This document shows positions 14,745-24,422 of a stretch of 24,500 nt of DNA, piece by piece. Each line of letters starts with the position of its first letter. The first letter of the stretch is position 1. A program made the position numbers and the translations under genes. The notes beneath the pieces are model-generated. The model searched no databases. It was not told the origin of the DNA and saw only the letters and a program-made list of their open reading frames with translations. The DNA comes from Herminiimonas sp. (GTDB taxonomy: Bacteria > Pseudomonadota > Gammaproteobacteria > Burkholderiales > Burkholderiaceae). The stretch covers positions 1 through 24,500 of the forward strand of contig JACMQD010000300.1 of the NCBI GenBank assembly GCA_014377155.1. The letters are read 5' to 3'.

Positions 14745-16810
14745 CGGGTTTCAGATAGCAGAATCTTGAGTTGAGTGATTGTTGCGGATGGCGAGTGTTC
14801 GTCCACGCGGCCATAGCGAGCTATTTCATACAGTTCCACAAAACGCCGGACTGCCGCTTTCCGGCCTGCGTCGAGCGGTGATTCTGCTGCTGTCAGACGC
14901 ATTCCATAGGCACGTGGTCCTTCATGCGTGGCGCGTTTCATGCCACTTTTTTCCATTTGCCGGCACAGCGCATGGTACAGCGCATCGGCCGGATTCATGG
15001 TAGTACGATTGATCAGCAACGGCAGCACCACGACTGCCATGGCGCACGTGCCGGCCACCAACAGCAGTGCGATCAGCGTGCGCCAGTCGGGGTCCTTGAA
15101 ACCAAGCGTCTGCATGAAGCTTTTCTGACGCTCGGGCGAATAATTCAGGATCCACTGGTTCCAGGCGTTGTTGGTAGCGTCGAGCCGAAGACGTAATCCC
15201 GAAAGCCAGGAATTGGACGACAAATCGAGGCCGATCAGGGCGCCCAGGCCAGTTCTTGGAAGCACCCGTGCAAGGTTTAGTTCAATGCGTTCCGGTGCTA
15301 CCGCTGCGGTCGGGTCGACCCGTACCCAGCCGCGCTTTTCCAGCCAGACTTCGGCCCAGGCATGGGCGTCGGATTGACGAATCGTCATGAAGCCGTCGAC
15401 CTCGTTGACGTCGCCGCCCTGATAGCCGGTGACCACCCGCGCCGGTATGTCCAGTGCCCGCATCAGTACCACGAACGAACTGGCGTAATGTTCGCAAAAG
15501 CCGGCCTGCGTTTTAAACAGGAAATCATCAACCGCATCGCGTCCCAGCAGTGGGGGCTCCAGCGTATAGCGGAAGTTCTTTTCACGAAAAAACTGTAGGA
15601 CATTATCGACCAGTTTTTGCTCATTTTGCGTCTGATTGCGCAGCGTTGCCGCAAACGCCAAAGTCTGCGGATTGAAGTTTGGCGGCAATTCCAGCCAATC
15701 GCGCAGGGCGACCTGCGATTCGTTCGCCTGCATGTCGAAGTCGATGGCCGAAACGACGTCATAACGTACCCGGTCATTCAGGGGGTTACGGGTCGTTATC
15801 TGCAAATCCTGCGTGACGGCGACGACGTTGCCGGCGATTTTCGGTATCGCCAAAGGCTGTTCCAGGGCAAACAGCCAGCGCCTTCCGTTGGCTTCCTGCG
15901 TGATCTGATAACGTACTGCCGCGCCGCGCGTATGGATGTTGACATTCGGCTTGCCGGATTGCGGGCGCTGGGTCCAGGTGCGGCCATCATAATCACCCAG
16001 TACGATGCCACGCCAGTAGAGTTTCGACTTGACCGGTACCACGTCGGTGAATTTCACACGGAACACGACATCATCCGACAAAGCCAGGCTTGAAATGTTT
16101 CCTGGTGCCATAGTGTCGGATAGGCCCGAGCGCCCGGCCTGGGCATCAGTGGGCAGTCCCCACAGCGGGCCTTGAATCCGCGGGAACAGGAAAAACAGCA
16201 CCAGTGTCAGCGGCAATGCGAGTCCGAGGATCAGGCCGCCTAGCCGCAGGCGCTGCAGCAGTGACGGTACGGCACCGGTAAATTGAAACGACAGCTGCGT
16301 TGTCAGGATCGCGAAAACGGCGGCGATCATCATCACTGCCGTCAAGATCGATTGCGAATAGAAAAAATTGGTCAGCATCAGGAAAAAGCTGACGTACACC
16401 ACCACGAAAAGGTCGCGTTTGGCATGCATTTCAAGCAATTTGAAGACCAGTAGCAGCACCAGCATCGCCACGCCGGAATCGCGGCCGAAAAAGGTTTTGA
16501 AGTTCCAGTACACCCCGGCCATCGCCAGCGCCGTGATCGGCAACAGTAGCCAGCGCGGCGGCATGCGATTGCCGCGAAAAGTAACCCAGCCACGCCATGC
16601 CAGGATCGCAGTCGAGGCGAAAGTGGTCCACAGGGGCAGATGCGCTGCATGCGGCGCCAGTACCAGTGCGCAGGAAATGATCAAGAGCAGCGCGTCGGCC
16701 TTGTCGCGCGACATGGGGCGCGACATCGATTGCCCCATGGATTGCCCAATGGATTGCGATAGCGATCGAGACAGAGTGCGGGCAATGAAAGCGACAGGGC
16801 GCGGCAGCAT
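14741..16810 (-). CDS. tgpA: Membrane transglutaminase TgpA family protein
   Basis: A 689-residue inner-membrane protein with a cluster of N-terminal membrane helices (about residues 38-200), a periplasmic transglutaminase-like domain, one more membrane helix (about 557-575), and a cytoplasmic DUF4129-type tail. The catalytic triad is visible: C439 in GFCEHYASSF, H483 in SDAHAWAEVW and D499 in RVDPTAA. The 44- and 16-residue spacings match what I recall for Pseudomonas aeruginosa TgpA. The start at 16810, two bases after the DUF58 stop, follows AAGGA; ATG 16849 would overlap DUF58. The cytoplasmic N-terminus has a repetitive Ser/Gln/Met-rich run encoded by a degenerate tandem repeat. Probably forms or cuts peptide bonds in the envelope; substrate unknown. 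Confidence 0.9.
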   Translation of the reverse strand: MLPRPVAFIARTLSRSLSQSIGQSMGQSMSRPMSRDKADALLLIISCALVLAPHAAHLPLWTTFASTAILAWRGWVTFRGNRMPPRWLLLPITALAMAGVYWNFKTFFGRDSGVAMLVLLLVFKLLEMHAKRDLFVVVYVSFFLMLTNFFYSQSILTAVMMIAAVFAILTTQLSFQFTGAVPSLLQRLRLGGLILGLALPLTLVLFFLFPRIQGPLWGLPTDAQAGRSGLSDTMAPGNISSLALSDDVVFRVKFTDVVPVKSKLYWRGIVLGDYDGRTWTQRPQSGKPNVNIHTRGAAVRYQITQEANGRRWLFALEQPLAIPKIAGNVVAVTQDLQITTRNPLNDRVRYDVVSAIDFDMQANESQVALRDWLELPPNFNPQTLAFAATLRNQTQNEQKLVDNVLQFFREKNFRYTLEPPLLGRDAVDDFLFKTQAGFCEHYASSFVVLMRALDIPARVVTGYQGGDVNEVDGFMTIRQSDAHAWAEVWLEKRGWVRVDPTAAVAPERIELNLARVLPRTGLGALIGLDLSSNSWLSGLRLRLDATNNAWNQWILNYSPERQKSFMQTLGFKDPDWRTLIALLLVAGTCAMAVVVLPLLINRTTMNPADALYHALCRQMEKSGMKRATHEGPRAYGMRLTAAESPLDAGRKAAVRRFVELYEIARYGRVDEHSPSATITQLKILLSETR

Positions 16811-16812
16811 CG

Positions 16813-17805
16813 TCAGTATCCTTCGAACAGGGCCAGTGCGCGCAGGCATGCGGCCTGATGCGCCGCCCCGACTGCCGCCGGAAAGCGGGTCTCACCCAGC
16901 CGGAATGCATAGGGCAAGCCTTGCAGCTCGGCATCCAGCACCCAGCGTGTCATGCGTGACAGCTTCATTTCGACATCCATCAAACGCGGCAGGCCGCCAA
17001 AATCGAGTAGCGTCTCGCTCGCCGCGCCGCCTTCGAAATGCTTGGTTACGAGCGTGCCGCCATATTCCAGATCGACCTTGGCGATTTGTTTCCACGCCAT
17101 GTGTTTGATCGCGTCGCCGGCCTGATAAGCCCGGATACCGGCAAAATCATCCTGCCCGCCGCGGCCGTTGCCATCCTGACGTACCTCGCCCTGGATCGGC
17201 AGCGGTGGTGCATGTTCTTCCGGCGCCGGATAGACCAGCACCTTGGCGTCCGGACGCCAATAGCTCCATGCCCGTACCAGGCCCAGCGGAAATCGGGTTT
17301 GCAGACGCACCCGCGGCGCCCGCAGCCATCCGCGTGCACGTGCCGGTGCGTTGAGCAGGACGCTGCTGGTAGCGTTGCCAGCGATGTCGACCGCCTGCGG
17401 CAGTTCCGGCAAGCCCGCTCCGATGAAGTCGAGCCAGACGGCATAGCGGTCGTGCTTGCGGCGGTTGATCAGATGCAGTTCGAACTGTGCCTCGTCGCCG
17501 GAAAATACCGGTTGAACGCGGCCGGCGGACAGATAAAGATGGGCCAGGTTACGAAACGTCAGGTGCAGGTCGATCACGGCGCAGGCGGCGATCAGAAAAG
17601 TCAGTGCAAAGCCCAGGCTCAGGTTGTAGTTGACCGACCCCAGAAACATCAGTACCAGCATGACGCCGAACGACAGGCCCGGCCTGGTCGGCAGGATAAA
17701 GACCCGCCTTTGATTCAGGAATACTTCACCCGGCTCGAAGTCGCGCAGTTGGAACAGCCATTTGTCGGCCCAGTGGCGAGTGAATTGTTTGAAGGCGGAG
17801 CGCAT
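16813..17805 (-). CDS. DUF58 domain protein
   Basis: DUF58 proteins are partners of MoxR ATPases and often carry a von Willebrand A-like domain. This 330-residue protein has two adjacent membrane helices (about residues 43-60 and 64-80) followed by a soluble part. The DUF58 signature is DDFAGIRAYQAGDAIKHMAWK (219-239), the R-x-Y-x-x-G-D-x-x-K-x-x-x-W-K type motif, and it ends with a truncated A-domain-like region starting TLVTKHFEGG. It lies 15 bases after moxR and two bases before tgpA, an order found in many bacteria where the three work together. The precise molecular role is unknown. Confidence 0.9.
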   Translation of the reverse strand: MRSAFKQFTRHWADKWLFQLRDFEPGEVFLNQRRVFILPTRPGLSFGVMLVLMFLGSVNYNLSLGFALTFLIAACAVIDLHLTFRNLAHLYLSAGRVQPVFSGDEAQFELHLINRRKHDRYAVWLDFIGAGLPELPQAVDIAGNATSSVLLNAPARARGWLRAPRVRLQTRFPLGLVRAWSYWRPDAKVLVYPAPEEHAPPLPIQGEVRQDGNGRGGQDDFAGIRAYQAGDAIKHMAWKQIAKVDLEYGGTLVTKHFEGGAASETLLDFGGLPRLMDVEMKLSRMTRWVLDAELQGLPYAFRLGETRFPAAVGAAHQAACLRALALFEGY

Positions 17806-17820
17806 TCTTGATGGTCCTGG

Positions 17821-18741
17821 TCAGACGCTCACGGATCTCATCAACTGCAAGATCAGGTCGCGGCTACCGATGGCGGTGCCGCCGCTGGACTTGATCGGAC
17901 GCAGCCGGTGTGCGGCAACCGGCACCAGTACTGCCTGAATGTCTTCCGGTATCACGTGGTTGCGGCCTTCGATTGCAGCCCAGGCACGCGCAGCCTGCAG
18001 CAGGGCGATGGCTGCACGCGGACTTAGACCTTCGGCGAACATGCCGTTCTGGCGCGATGCATGCGCCAAGGCCTGCACGTAGTCGATCAGTGCCGGCGAG
18101 GTATGAATCTGCCGCAACGCCTGTTGCGCGCTCAGCAGTTCGGCAGGCTCCATGGCGGTCGGCAGCGACTTGAGCAGCAGGCGCCGATCTTCGCCCATCA
18201 GCAAGGCCCGTTCGGCCGCCGCATCCGGATAACCGAGCGACAGGCACATCAGGAAGCGGTCGAGCTGTGATTCCGGCAGCGCGAAGGTGCCGATCTGATG
18301 TGACGGATTCTGGGTAGCGATCACAAAGAACGGCGAGGGCAGGTCGCGGGTACTGCCTTCGGCCGTGACCTGGCGTTCTTCCATCGCTTCCAGCAGCGCC
18401 GATTGCGCCTTGGGCGTGGCACGATTGATTTCATCGGCCAGCAGCACCTGGGTAAATACCGGGCCGGGATGAAATATGAAGCTGCTTTTTTCGCGATCAT
18501 AAATCGACACGCCGATCACGTCGGCCGGCAACAGGTCACTGGTGAACTGCAGGCGATTGAATTGCAGGCCCAGTGAAATCGCCAGCGCGTGGGCAAGTGT
18601 GGTCTTGCCGACGCCCGGCACGTCCTCGATCAGCAAATGACCACCGGCCAGCAGACACACCAGCGCTTGACGGATTTGCAGGTCCTTGCCGACGACGATC
18701 TGGCTGACTTGCTGGGCAACGGCATGTACTTTTGAAAACAT
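17821..18741 (-). CDS. MoxR family AAA+ ATPase
   Basis: MoxR ATPases are chaperone-like AAA+ proteins that mature or insert partners, often together with VWA or DUF58 proteins. The 306-residue product has Walker A PGVGKTT (42-48), the LQFTSDLLPADVIG segment (65-77), Walker B VLLADEI (99-105) followed by NRATPKAQSALLEAMEE, sensor 1 FFVIATQNP, and the C-terminal lid with GLSPRAAIALLQAARAWA (sensor 2 Arg). All catalytic residues are present. ATG 18741 follows GGAA at about seven bases. It is the first gene of the five-gene unit ending with the DUF3047 gene, and diverges from the deacetylase-like gene over 202 bases. Confidence 0.93.
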   Translation of the reverse strand: MFSKVHAVAQQVSQIVVGKDLQIRQALVCLLAGGHLLIEDVPGVGKTTLAHALAISLGLQFNRLQFTSDLLPADVIGVSIYDREKSSFIFHPGPVFTQVLLADEINRATPKAQSALLEAMEERQVTAEGSTRDLPSPFFVIATQNPSHQIGTFALPESQLDRFLMCLSLGYPDAAAERALLMGEDRRLLLKSLPTAMEPAELLSAQQALRQIHTSPALIDYVQALAHASRQNGMFAEGLSPRAAIALLQAARAWAAIEGRNHVIPEDIQAVLVPVAAHRLRPIKSSGGTAIGSRDLILQLMRSVSV

Positions 18742-18827
18742 TAATTTTCCGGGTGACGGTGAGAAGTTTGGTTGTTCCTGCAGAACATCTATTGTGAATC
18801 AAATTGAGAAAACGCAACGGCAAATGC

Positions 18828-18843
18828 CTGCAAATAATTGCAG
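18828..18843. promoter_or_regulatory. Palindrome in the divergent moxR/deacetylase intergenic region
   Basis: CTGCAA (18828-18833) and TTGCAG (18838-18843) form a perfect inverted repeat with a four-base ATAA spacer. Its place between two divergent genes fits an operator for a dimeric regulator that could serve both directions. No other evidence supports this, and short palindromes occur by chance. Confidence 0.25.
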
Positions 18844-18943
18844 CGCCATGTCAGGGCAGTTATTGGTTAAACTAACAGCAAGTCGAGAGAACGTATTCGA
18901 CAGTCCTATAACCGAGACAGCCTTTTCTTTTCATTTTCCTTTG

Positions 18944-19894
18944 ATGACTACTGCTTTCTACTCTCATCCCGATTGCAAGCTGCACGAAATGGGCGCCTGG
19001 CATCCGGAATCGCCCGAGCGCCTGCAGGCGATCGAAGATCAGCTGATCGCCAGCCGTATCAGCGACCTGATCGAATACCGCAGCGCACCGCAGGCACACA
19101 TGGCGCATCTGGCACGGGTCCACAGCAATGCCGCAATCAAACTGGTGCATGACAACACACCGTCACTGGCCCCCGGCAGCGAAGCCTATTATCCGATCGA
19201 CGGCGACACATCCATCAATGCGCATAGCTGGAATGCAGCCTTGCGTGCGGCCGGGGCGGCCGTTGCTGCCACTGACGCCGTGATGGCCGGCGAAATCGAA
19301 AACGCCTTTTGCTCGGTACGCCCGCCCGGGCATCACGCGCGGCCTTCGGTACCGATGGGATTTTGCCTGTTCAACAACGTCGCCATCGCTGCCATGCATG
19401 CGCTGGAAAAGCATGGCCTGCAACGTGTTGCAATCATCGATTTCGATGTTCACCATGGTAATGGCACCGAAGAATCGTTTGCCCACGAGCCGCGCGTACT
19501 GATGGCGAGTTTTTTTCAGCACCCGTTCTATCCATATAGCGGTGTGGGCCGCGATGGCCAGCCGCGCGAAGGCATGGTCAACGTGCCGGTGCCGGCCTAC
19601 AGCAAAGGCGACGTGGTGCGCGAACTGGTCAACGACAAGTGGCTACCGGCGCTGCACGCGCACCGGCCGCAGATGATCTTCATTTCGGCCGGTTTCGACG
19701 CCCATCGGGAAGACGACATCGGTCAGATGGGACTGGTCGAAGACGACTACGTGTGGATGACACAACAGATCATGGCGGTCGCGGACCAACATGCGCAGGG
19801 CCGTATCGTCAGTTGCCTCGAAGGCGGCTACCACTTGTCCGCGCTCGGACGCAGCGTCGCCGCGCATGTGAAGGCACTGGCCGGTCTTTGCTGA
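18944..19894 (+). CDS. Histone deacetylase superfamily amidohydrolase
   Basis: A zinc-dependent deacetylase/amidohydrolase of the family that includes acetylpolyamine amidohydrolases and acetoin-utilisation-type proteins. The 316-residue product keeps all catalytic features: H130-H131 in RPPGHHA, zinc ligands D168 and H170 in IDFDVHHGNGT, D252 in ISAGFDAH, and Y296 in LEGGYH. The N-terminal HPESPERLQAIEDQL is typical of bacterial class II-like members. The frame is open upstream to 18686, but that part overlaps moxR; ATG 18944 is the first one giving the conserved N-terminus, although no clear ribosome site precedes it. The natural substrate (acetylated amine, polyamine or protein lysine) cannot be told. 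Confidence 0.92.
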   Translation: MTTAFYSHPDCKLHEMGAWHPESPERLQAIEDQLIASRISDLIEYRSAPQAHMAHLARVHSNAAIKLVHDNTPSLAPGSEAYYPIDGDTSINAHSWNAALRAAGAAVAATDAVMAGEIENAFCSVRPPGHHARPSVPMGFCLFNNVAIAAMHALEKHGLQRVAIIDFDVHHGNGTEESFAHEPRVLMASFFQHPFYPYSGVGRDGQPREGMVNVPVPAYSKGDVVRELVNDKWLPALHAHRPQMIFISAGFDAHREDDIGQMGLVEDDYVWMTQQIMAVADQHAQGRIVSCLEGGYHLSALGRSVAAHVKALAGLC

Positions 19895-19985
19895 GCCTCG
19901 GTTCTCGCAGCTTCTACGCCAAAAGGCAAAAATCGATGCGCAAGCGAGTAAAATAGCGCCTTGATTCCGCTTATAAAGTCAGTGC

Positions 19986-20966
19986 ATGTCCATACAATGG
20001 TACCCCGGCCACATGAACGCCGCCCGCAAGAAGGCGGCGGAAGCCATGGAAAAGGTCGACATGGTGATCGAGGTTCTCGACGCTCGTTTGCCGCAGGCCA
20101 GTTGCAACCCGATGATCGAGCAGTTGCGCATATTCCGGCAGCGCCCGTGCCTTAAAATCCTCAACAAGAGTGACCTGGCCGACCCGGTCGTGACGCAATC
20201 CTGGAACGATTTCTACAACAAGCAGAAAGACGTGCGGGCGGTCGCTCTCAGCTGCAAGAAGCCATCGGATTTCGCCAAGATCCCCAACTTGTGCATCGCA
20301 ATTGCGCCGCATCGCGGCACGGCTCTGAAACCCTTGCGCATTATGATCATGGGCATTCCCAACGTCGGCAAGTCGACGTTGATGAATGCGCTGCTCAAGA
20401 AGCGCGTGGCCAAAGTCGGTGACGAGCCGGCCGTGACCAAGGTTCAGCAGCGGCTTTATCTCAACAACAACATCATTCTCACCGATACCCCCGGCATGCT
20501 GTGGCCGAAGATCCAGCATCCGAGCGACGGCCTGATGCTGGCCGCCAGCCACGCGATCGGCAGCAATGCGCTGATCGAGGAGGAAGTCGCTACTTTTCTG
20601 GCGGATCAGATCCTGGTGCGTTATGCACACTTGCTGACGGCTCGCTACGGCTTCCCTACTGCCGGCATCGATGGCGTCAGCGTCATCGAAGGCGTGGCGG
20701 AGCGCCGTGGTTTCCGTTTGAAAGGGGCGACGCTGGATCTGGAAAAGGCCGCGCATACGCTGCTGCAGGATTATCGTACCGGGGCGATCGGGCGTATTAC
20801 GCTGGAGACGCCGGAGTCGCGCGCGGCACTGGTGGCGGCGCATGAGGCAGATATAAAAGAGCGCGCACTCGAGGCAGCAGAGGATGCCGCGGAGCTCGAG
20901 CGGGAGAAAGAGGCGCAAAAAAAGGCATGGGACGACCGGGTTGACGAGACCCGCGACGAAGCGTAA
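19986..20966 (+). CDS. ylqF: Circularly permuted GTPase, YlqF/RbgA type (ribosome biogenesis)
   Basis: YlqF/RbgA-type GTPases assist late assembly of the large ribosomal subunit. The 326-residue product shows the permuted motif order: G4 NKSD (60-63), then G1 GIPNVGKST (123-131), G2 threonine T151 in PAVTK, and G3 DTPG (167-170). The IQWYPGHMNAARKKA N-terminus is diagnostic for the family, and the C-terminal part is helical and ends in a highly charged, Glu/Ala/Lys-rich tail (about residues 275-326), probably a coiled coil. ATG 19986 is the conserved start. It is 91 bases after the deacetylase gene on the same strand. A 349-codon antisense frame over this gene is only a shadow. Confidence 0.93.
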   Translation: MSIQWYPGHMNAARKKAAEAMEKVDMVIEVLDARLPQASCNPMIEQLRIFRQRPCLKILNKSDLADPVVTQSWNDFYNKQKDVRAVALSCKKPSDFAKIPNLCIAIAPHRGTALKPLRIMIMGIPNVGKSTLMNALLKKRVAKVGDEPAVTKVQQRLYLNNNIILTDTPGMLWPKIQHPSDGLMLAASHAIGSNALIEEEVATFLADQILVRYAHLLTARYGFPTAGIDGVSVIEGVAERRGFRLKGATLDLEKAAHTLLQDYRTGAIGRITLETPESRAALVAAHEADIKERALEAAEDAAELEREKEAQKKAWDDRVDETRDEA

Positions 20967-21062
20967 ATGCTTTAATCGGCTGCGTCGCATGTGGCCGCCC
21001 CGACTGCATCGGGCGTCCATCGCATGTCAGCCGCATACTGACTGCAATTTATCAGGTCCTCC

Positions 21063-21557
21063 ATGTCGGGAATCCTTAGAAATCTCTTGACCGTCCTCTG
21101 TTCGCTTTTTCGTTATGGAGCAGAACGATCTGCCACCGTCACCACGAATTTTGTCATTACGCCGCTCGATACCGGCATCGCCGTCCTGAAAAGCGATCGC
21201 TATCTGCAACTTGCCGAAGCCGCGCAACTCGACATGCTGATCCGGACCGGGCTGATCGGCATCCTTCTCAGGAACGGTTACCAGTTCGTCAATCTGGCGC
21301 AACTGATCAAGTTCGCGCGTCCGGTGCCGGTATTTTCACGTGTTACCGTGGTGTCGCACGTGGCATATTGGGATGACAAATCCGCCGTGTTCGAGCATCT
21401 CTTCAGTCTCAAAGGAGTGCAGTGCGCACGGGTTTTGGTGCGCATGAAATTCAAAAAACACGGACGTACGGTTGCGCCGTCCATCGTCCTGGGGGCGTGC
21501 CTCGTCGAAAAGCCACGGCATCTGACCGACTGGGAAAACCTGATCAGCATGCTGTGA
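21063..21557 (+). CDS. Thioesterase-like protein (hotdog fold)
   Basis: A 164-residue protein resembling the 4HBT_2/THEM6-like branch of hotdog thioesterases. The pattern is a strand with FVITPLDTGIAVLKSDRYLQLAEAAQLDMLIRTGL (about residues 30-64), where a long helix starts at DRYLQLAE, followed by the strands LIKFARPVPVFSRVTVVSHVAYWDDKSAVFEHLF and ARVLVRMKFKKHGRTVAP. The usual D-x-N-x-H-x-N motif of tetrameric thioesterases is altered to D-T-G-I-A-V-L-K, so the active site is not canonical. The substrate may be an acyl-CoA, by family only. It lies 96 bases after ylqF and ends before a bidirectional terminator shared with groEL. Confidence 0.7.
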   Translation: MSGILRNLLTVLCSLFRYGAERSATVTTNFVITPLDTGIAVLKSDRYLQLAEAAQLDMLIRTGLIGILLRNGYQFVNLAQLIKFARPVPVFSRVTVVSHVAYWDDKSAVFEHLFSLKGVQCARVLVRMKFKKHGRTVAPSIVLGACLVEKPRHLTDWENLISML

Positions 21558-21624
21558 TGATTAATGCGTCGCTAGGTGCAGTTATGTAAAACAGCCGGTG
21601 TCGCCACGCCTGCGTTCGCCAAAA

Positions 21625-21650
21625 AAATGCCCGCATCGCTGCGGGCATTT
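21625..21650. terminator. Bidirectional terminator between thioesterase-like gene and groEL
   Basis: AAATGCCCGC (21625-21634) pairs perfectly with GCGGGCATTT (21641-21650) around an ATCGCT loop. Read on the - strand it is followed by T7 (the A7 at 21621-21627 on +), making a strong terminator for groESL. On the + strand the T-tract is only three bases, so it is weaker for the thioesterase-like gene. Confidence 0.88.
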
Positions 21651-21707
21651 CCAATTCTAGCGCAAGGCGCCGGTGCAAATTGCATCGCACCGGCCATCGG
21701 CGGCAAA

Positions 21708-23450
<1,743 letters not shown>

Positions 23451-23513
23451 TCACAGGATTGGCGCGGCGAATCCGACTACCTCGCGGCTGGCGCACAGGT
23501 GTCGAAAAGGCGC

Positions 23514-23804
23514 TTACTTTTGAACGATTGCCATGATGTCTTCTTCACGCATGACGAGCAGTTCTTCGCCATCGACCTTGACTACCTGGCCCGAATATTT
23601 GCCGAACAAGACACGGTCGCCGACCTTGACGTCGAGCGCGCGTACCTTACCGTCTTCGAGGATCTTGCCATTGCCGACTGCCAGGATTTCACCTTGATCC
23701 GGTTTTTCTGCCGCCGCTTCAGGGATGATAAGGCCGGACGCAGTTTTGGTTTCCTGGTCGAGGCGCTTGACGATGACGCGATCGTGCAAAGGACGAAGGT
23801 TCAT
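23514..23804 (-). CDS. groS: Co-chaperonin GroES (10 kDa)
   Basis: GroES caps the GroEL ring to close the folding chamber. The 96-residue product begins [40 protein letters not shown], with the mobile loop (about residues 16-32) that carries the GroEL-binding hydrophobic triplet LII, and continues with the [34 protein letters not shown] beta-barrel. ATG 23804 is preceded by AAAGGAG. It is the first gene of the groESL operon, driven by the sigma-32 promoter at 23942-23969 and controlled by the CIRCE operator at 23914-23940, giving a leader of about 130 bases. Confidence 0.98.
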   Translation of the reverse strand: MNLRPLHDRVIVKRLDQETKTASGLIIPEAAAEKPDQGEILAVGNGKILEDGKVRALDVKVGDRVLFGKYSGQVVKVDGEELLVMREEDIMAIVQK

Positions 23805-23913
23805 GTAAACTCCTTTAAATTCAATTGATTATGGATGCTTGCGGCAATCTGCTGCAGAGCGTACTTCACAGCACAGATCGACCGCGCCAGAAAGTTTGTA
23901 TGTCAGGAAGTTG

Positions 23914-23940
23914 CTAGCACTCTCCCCTAACGAGTGCTAA
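23914..23940. promoter_or_regulatory. CIRCE operator (HrcA binding site) of groESL
   Basis: CTAGCACTC (23914-23922), nine bases, then GAGTGCTAA (23932-23940). The CIRCE consensus is TTAGCACTC-N9-GAGTGCTAA, so only one base differs. It lies directly downstream of the sigma-32 -10 element, where HrcA would block transcription start. On the transcript it can also form a 5' hairpin. Confidence 0.95.
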
Positions 23941-23941
23941 G

Positions 23942-23969
23942 TATATGGGCGGTTGGTCGTTTTTTCAAG
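23942..23969 (-). promoter_or_regulatory. Sigma-32 heat-shock promoter of groESL
   Basis: Read on the - strand: CTTGAAA (23969-23963), a 13-base spacer, then CCCATATA (23949-23942). This fits the sigma-32 consensus CTTGAAA-N13-CCCATnT very closely. The transcription start should fall within the CIRCE operator, giving combined positive (RpoH) and negative (HrcA) heat-shock control. Confidence 0.9.
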
Positions 23970-24034
23970 TCAGGATGGTTATTTTTTTGGAAAAGACGTT
24001 CGACGCTCACTCACATATAGATGATCCAGAATGC

Positions 24035-24073
24035 AAAAAATCCTGCCACCGAATTTCGGTACCAGGATTTTTG
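24035..24073. terminator. Bidirectional terminator behind the lipoprotein gene
   Basis: AAAATCCTG (24037-24045) pairs with CAGGATTTT (24063-24071), with an inner stem ACCG (24048-24051)/CGGT (24057-24060). A6 on one side and T5 on the other give a U-run in both directions. It most likely ends the - strand lipoprotein transcript and insulates it from the groESL promoter. A second small hairpin, GATGGC/GCCATC (24087-24102), lies between it and the lipoprotein stop. Confidence 0.85.
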
Positions 24074-24112
24074 CTTAACGTTTAAAGATGGCATACGCCA
24101 TCGCTTACGGTT

Positions 24113-24412
24113 CTACGAGCTTACTGCAACCGGCTCGATGCCGTCGTCGGTTGGCGCAGTGATGGTGTCGATCGCTACCGGATCGGCACTGTCACTAGTC
24201 ATCAGACCTTGGATATAGGCGATGAAGCTCGCAACGGACGCCATTGGATCGGCCGGGGTGGTCGGCGTAGTCGGCGTAGTTGGTGTGGTAGGCGTAGTCG
24301 GTGTCGTGGTGGCAACTGGCGGTTCGTTTTTCCCGCTACCGCCGCAGCCCGTCACAACGGCACTGACGGAAACCGCCATCAGTACACCTAAAAGCAATTT
24401 CTTGGCTTGCAT
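24113..24412 (-). CDS. Small lipoprotein with Thr/Pro repeats, unknown function
   Basis: The 99-residue product has a lipoprotein signal peptide: MQAKKLLLGVLMAVSV, then the lipobox VTGC with Cys23 as the modified residue, followed by GGSGKNEPP. A Thr/Pro tract follows with five PTT units (about residues 38-53), probably a flexible linker, and then a short helix-prone segment (DPMASVASFIAYIQGLMTS) and an acidic C-terminus. No known domain is seen. The ribosome site AAGGAG overlaps the stop of the upstream gene and lies 10 bases before ATG 24412, so the two genes are translated together. The repeat is encoded by degenerate 9-base units at about 24247-24306. Confidence 0.85.
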   Translation of the reverse strand: MQAKKLLLGVLMAVSVSAVVTGCGGSGKNEPPVATTTPTTPTTPTTPTTPTTPADPMASVASFIAYIQGLMTSDSADPVAIDTITAPTDDGIEPVAVSS

Positions 24413-24422
24413 GCTGATCTCC

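Noticed and set aside
19971..21020. 349-codon open frame on the - strand opposite ylqF.
   Set aside because: The + strand encodes an intact, fully recognisable GTPase; the antisense product has no family features and is a composition-driven shadow.
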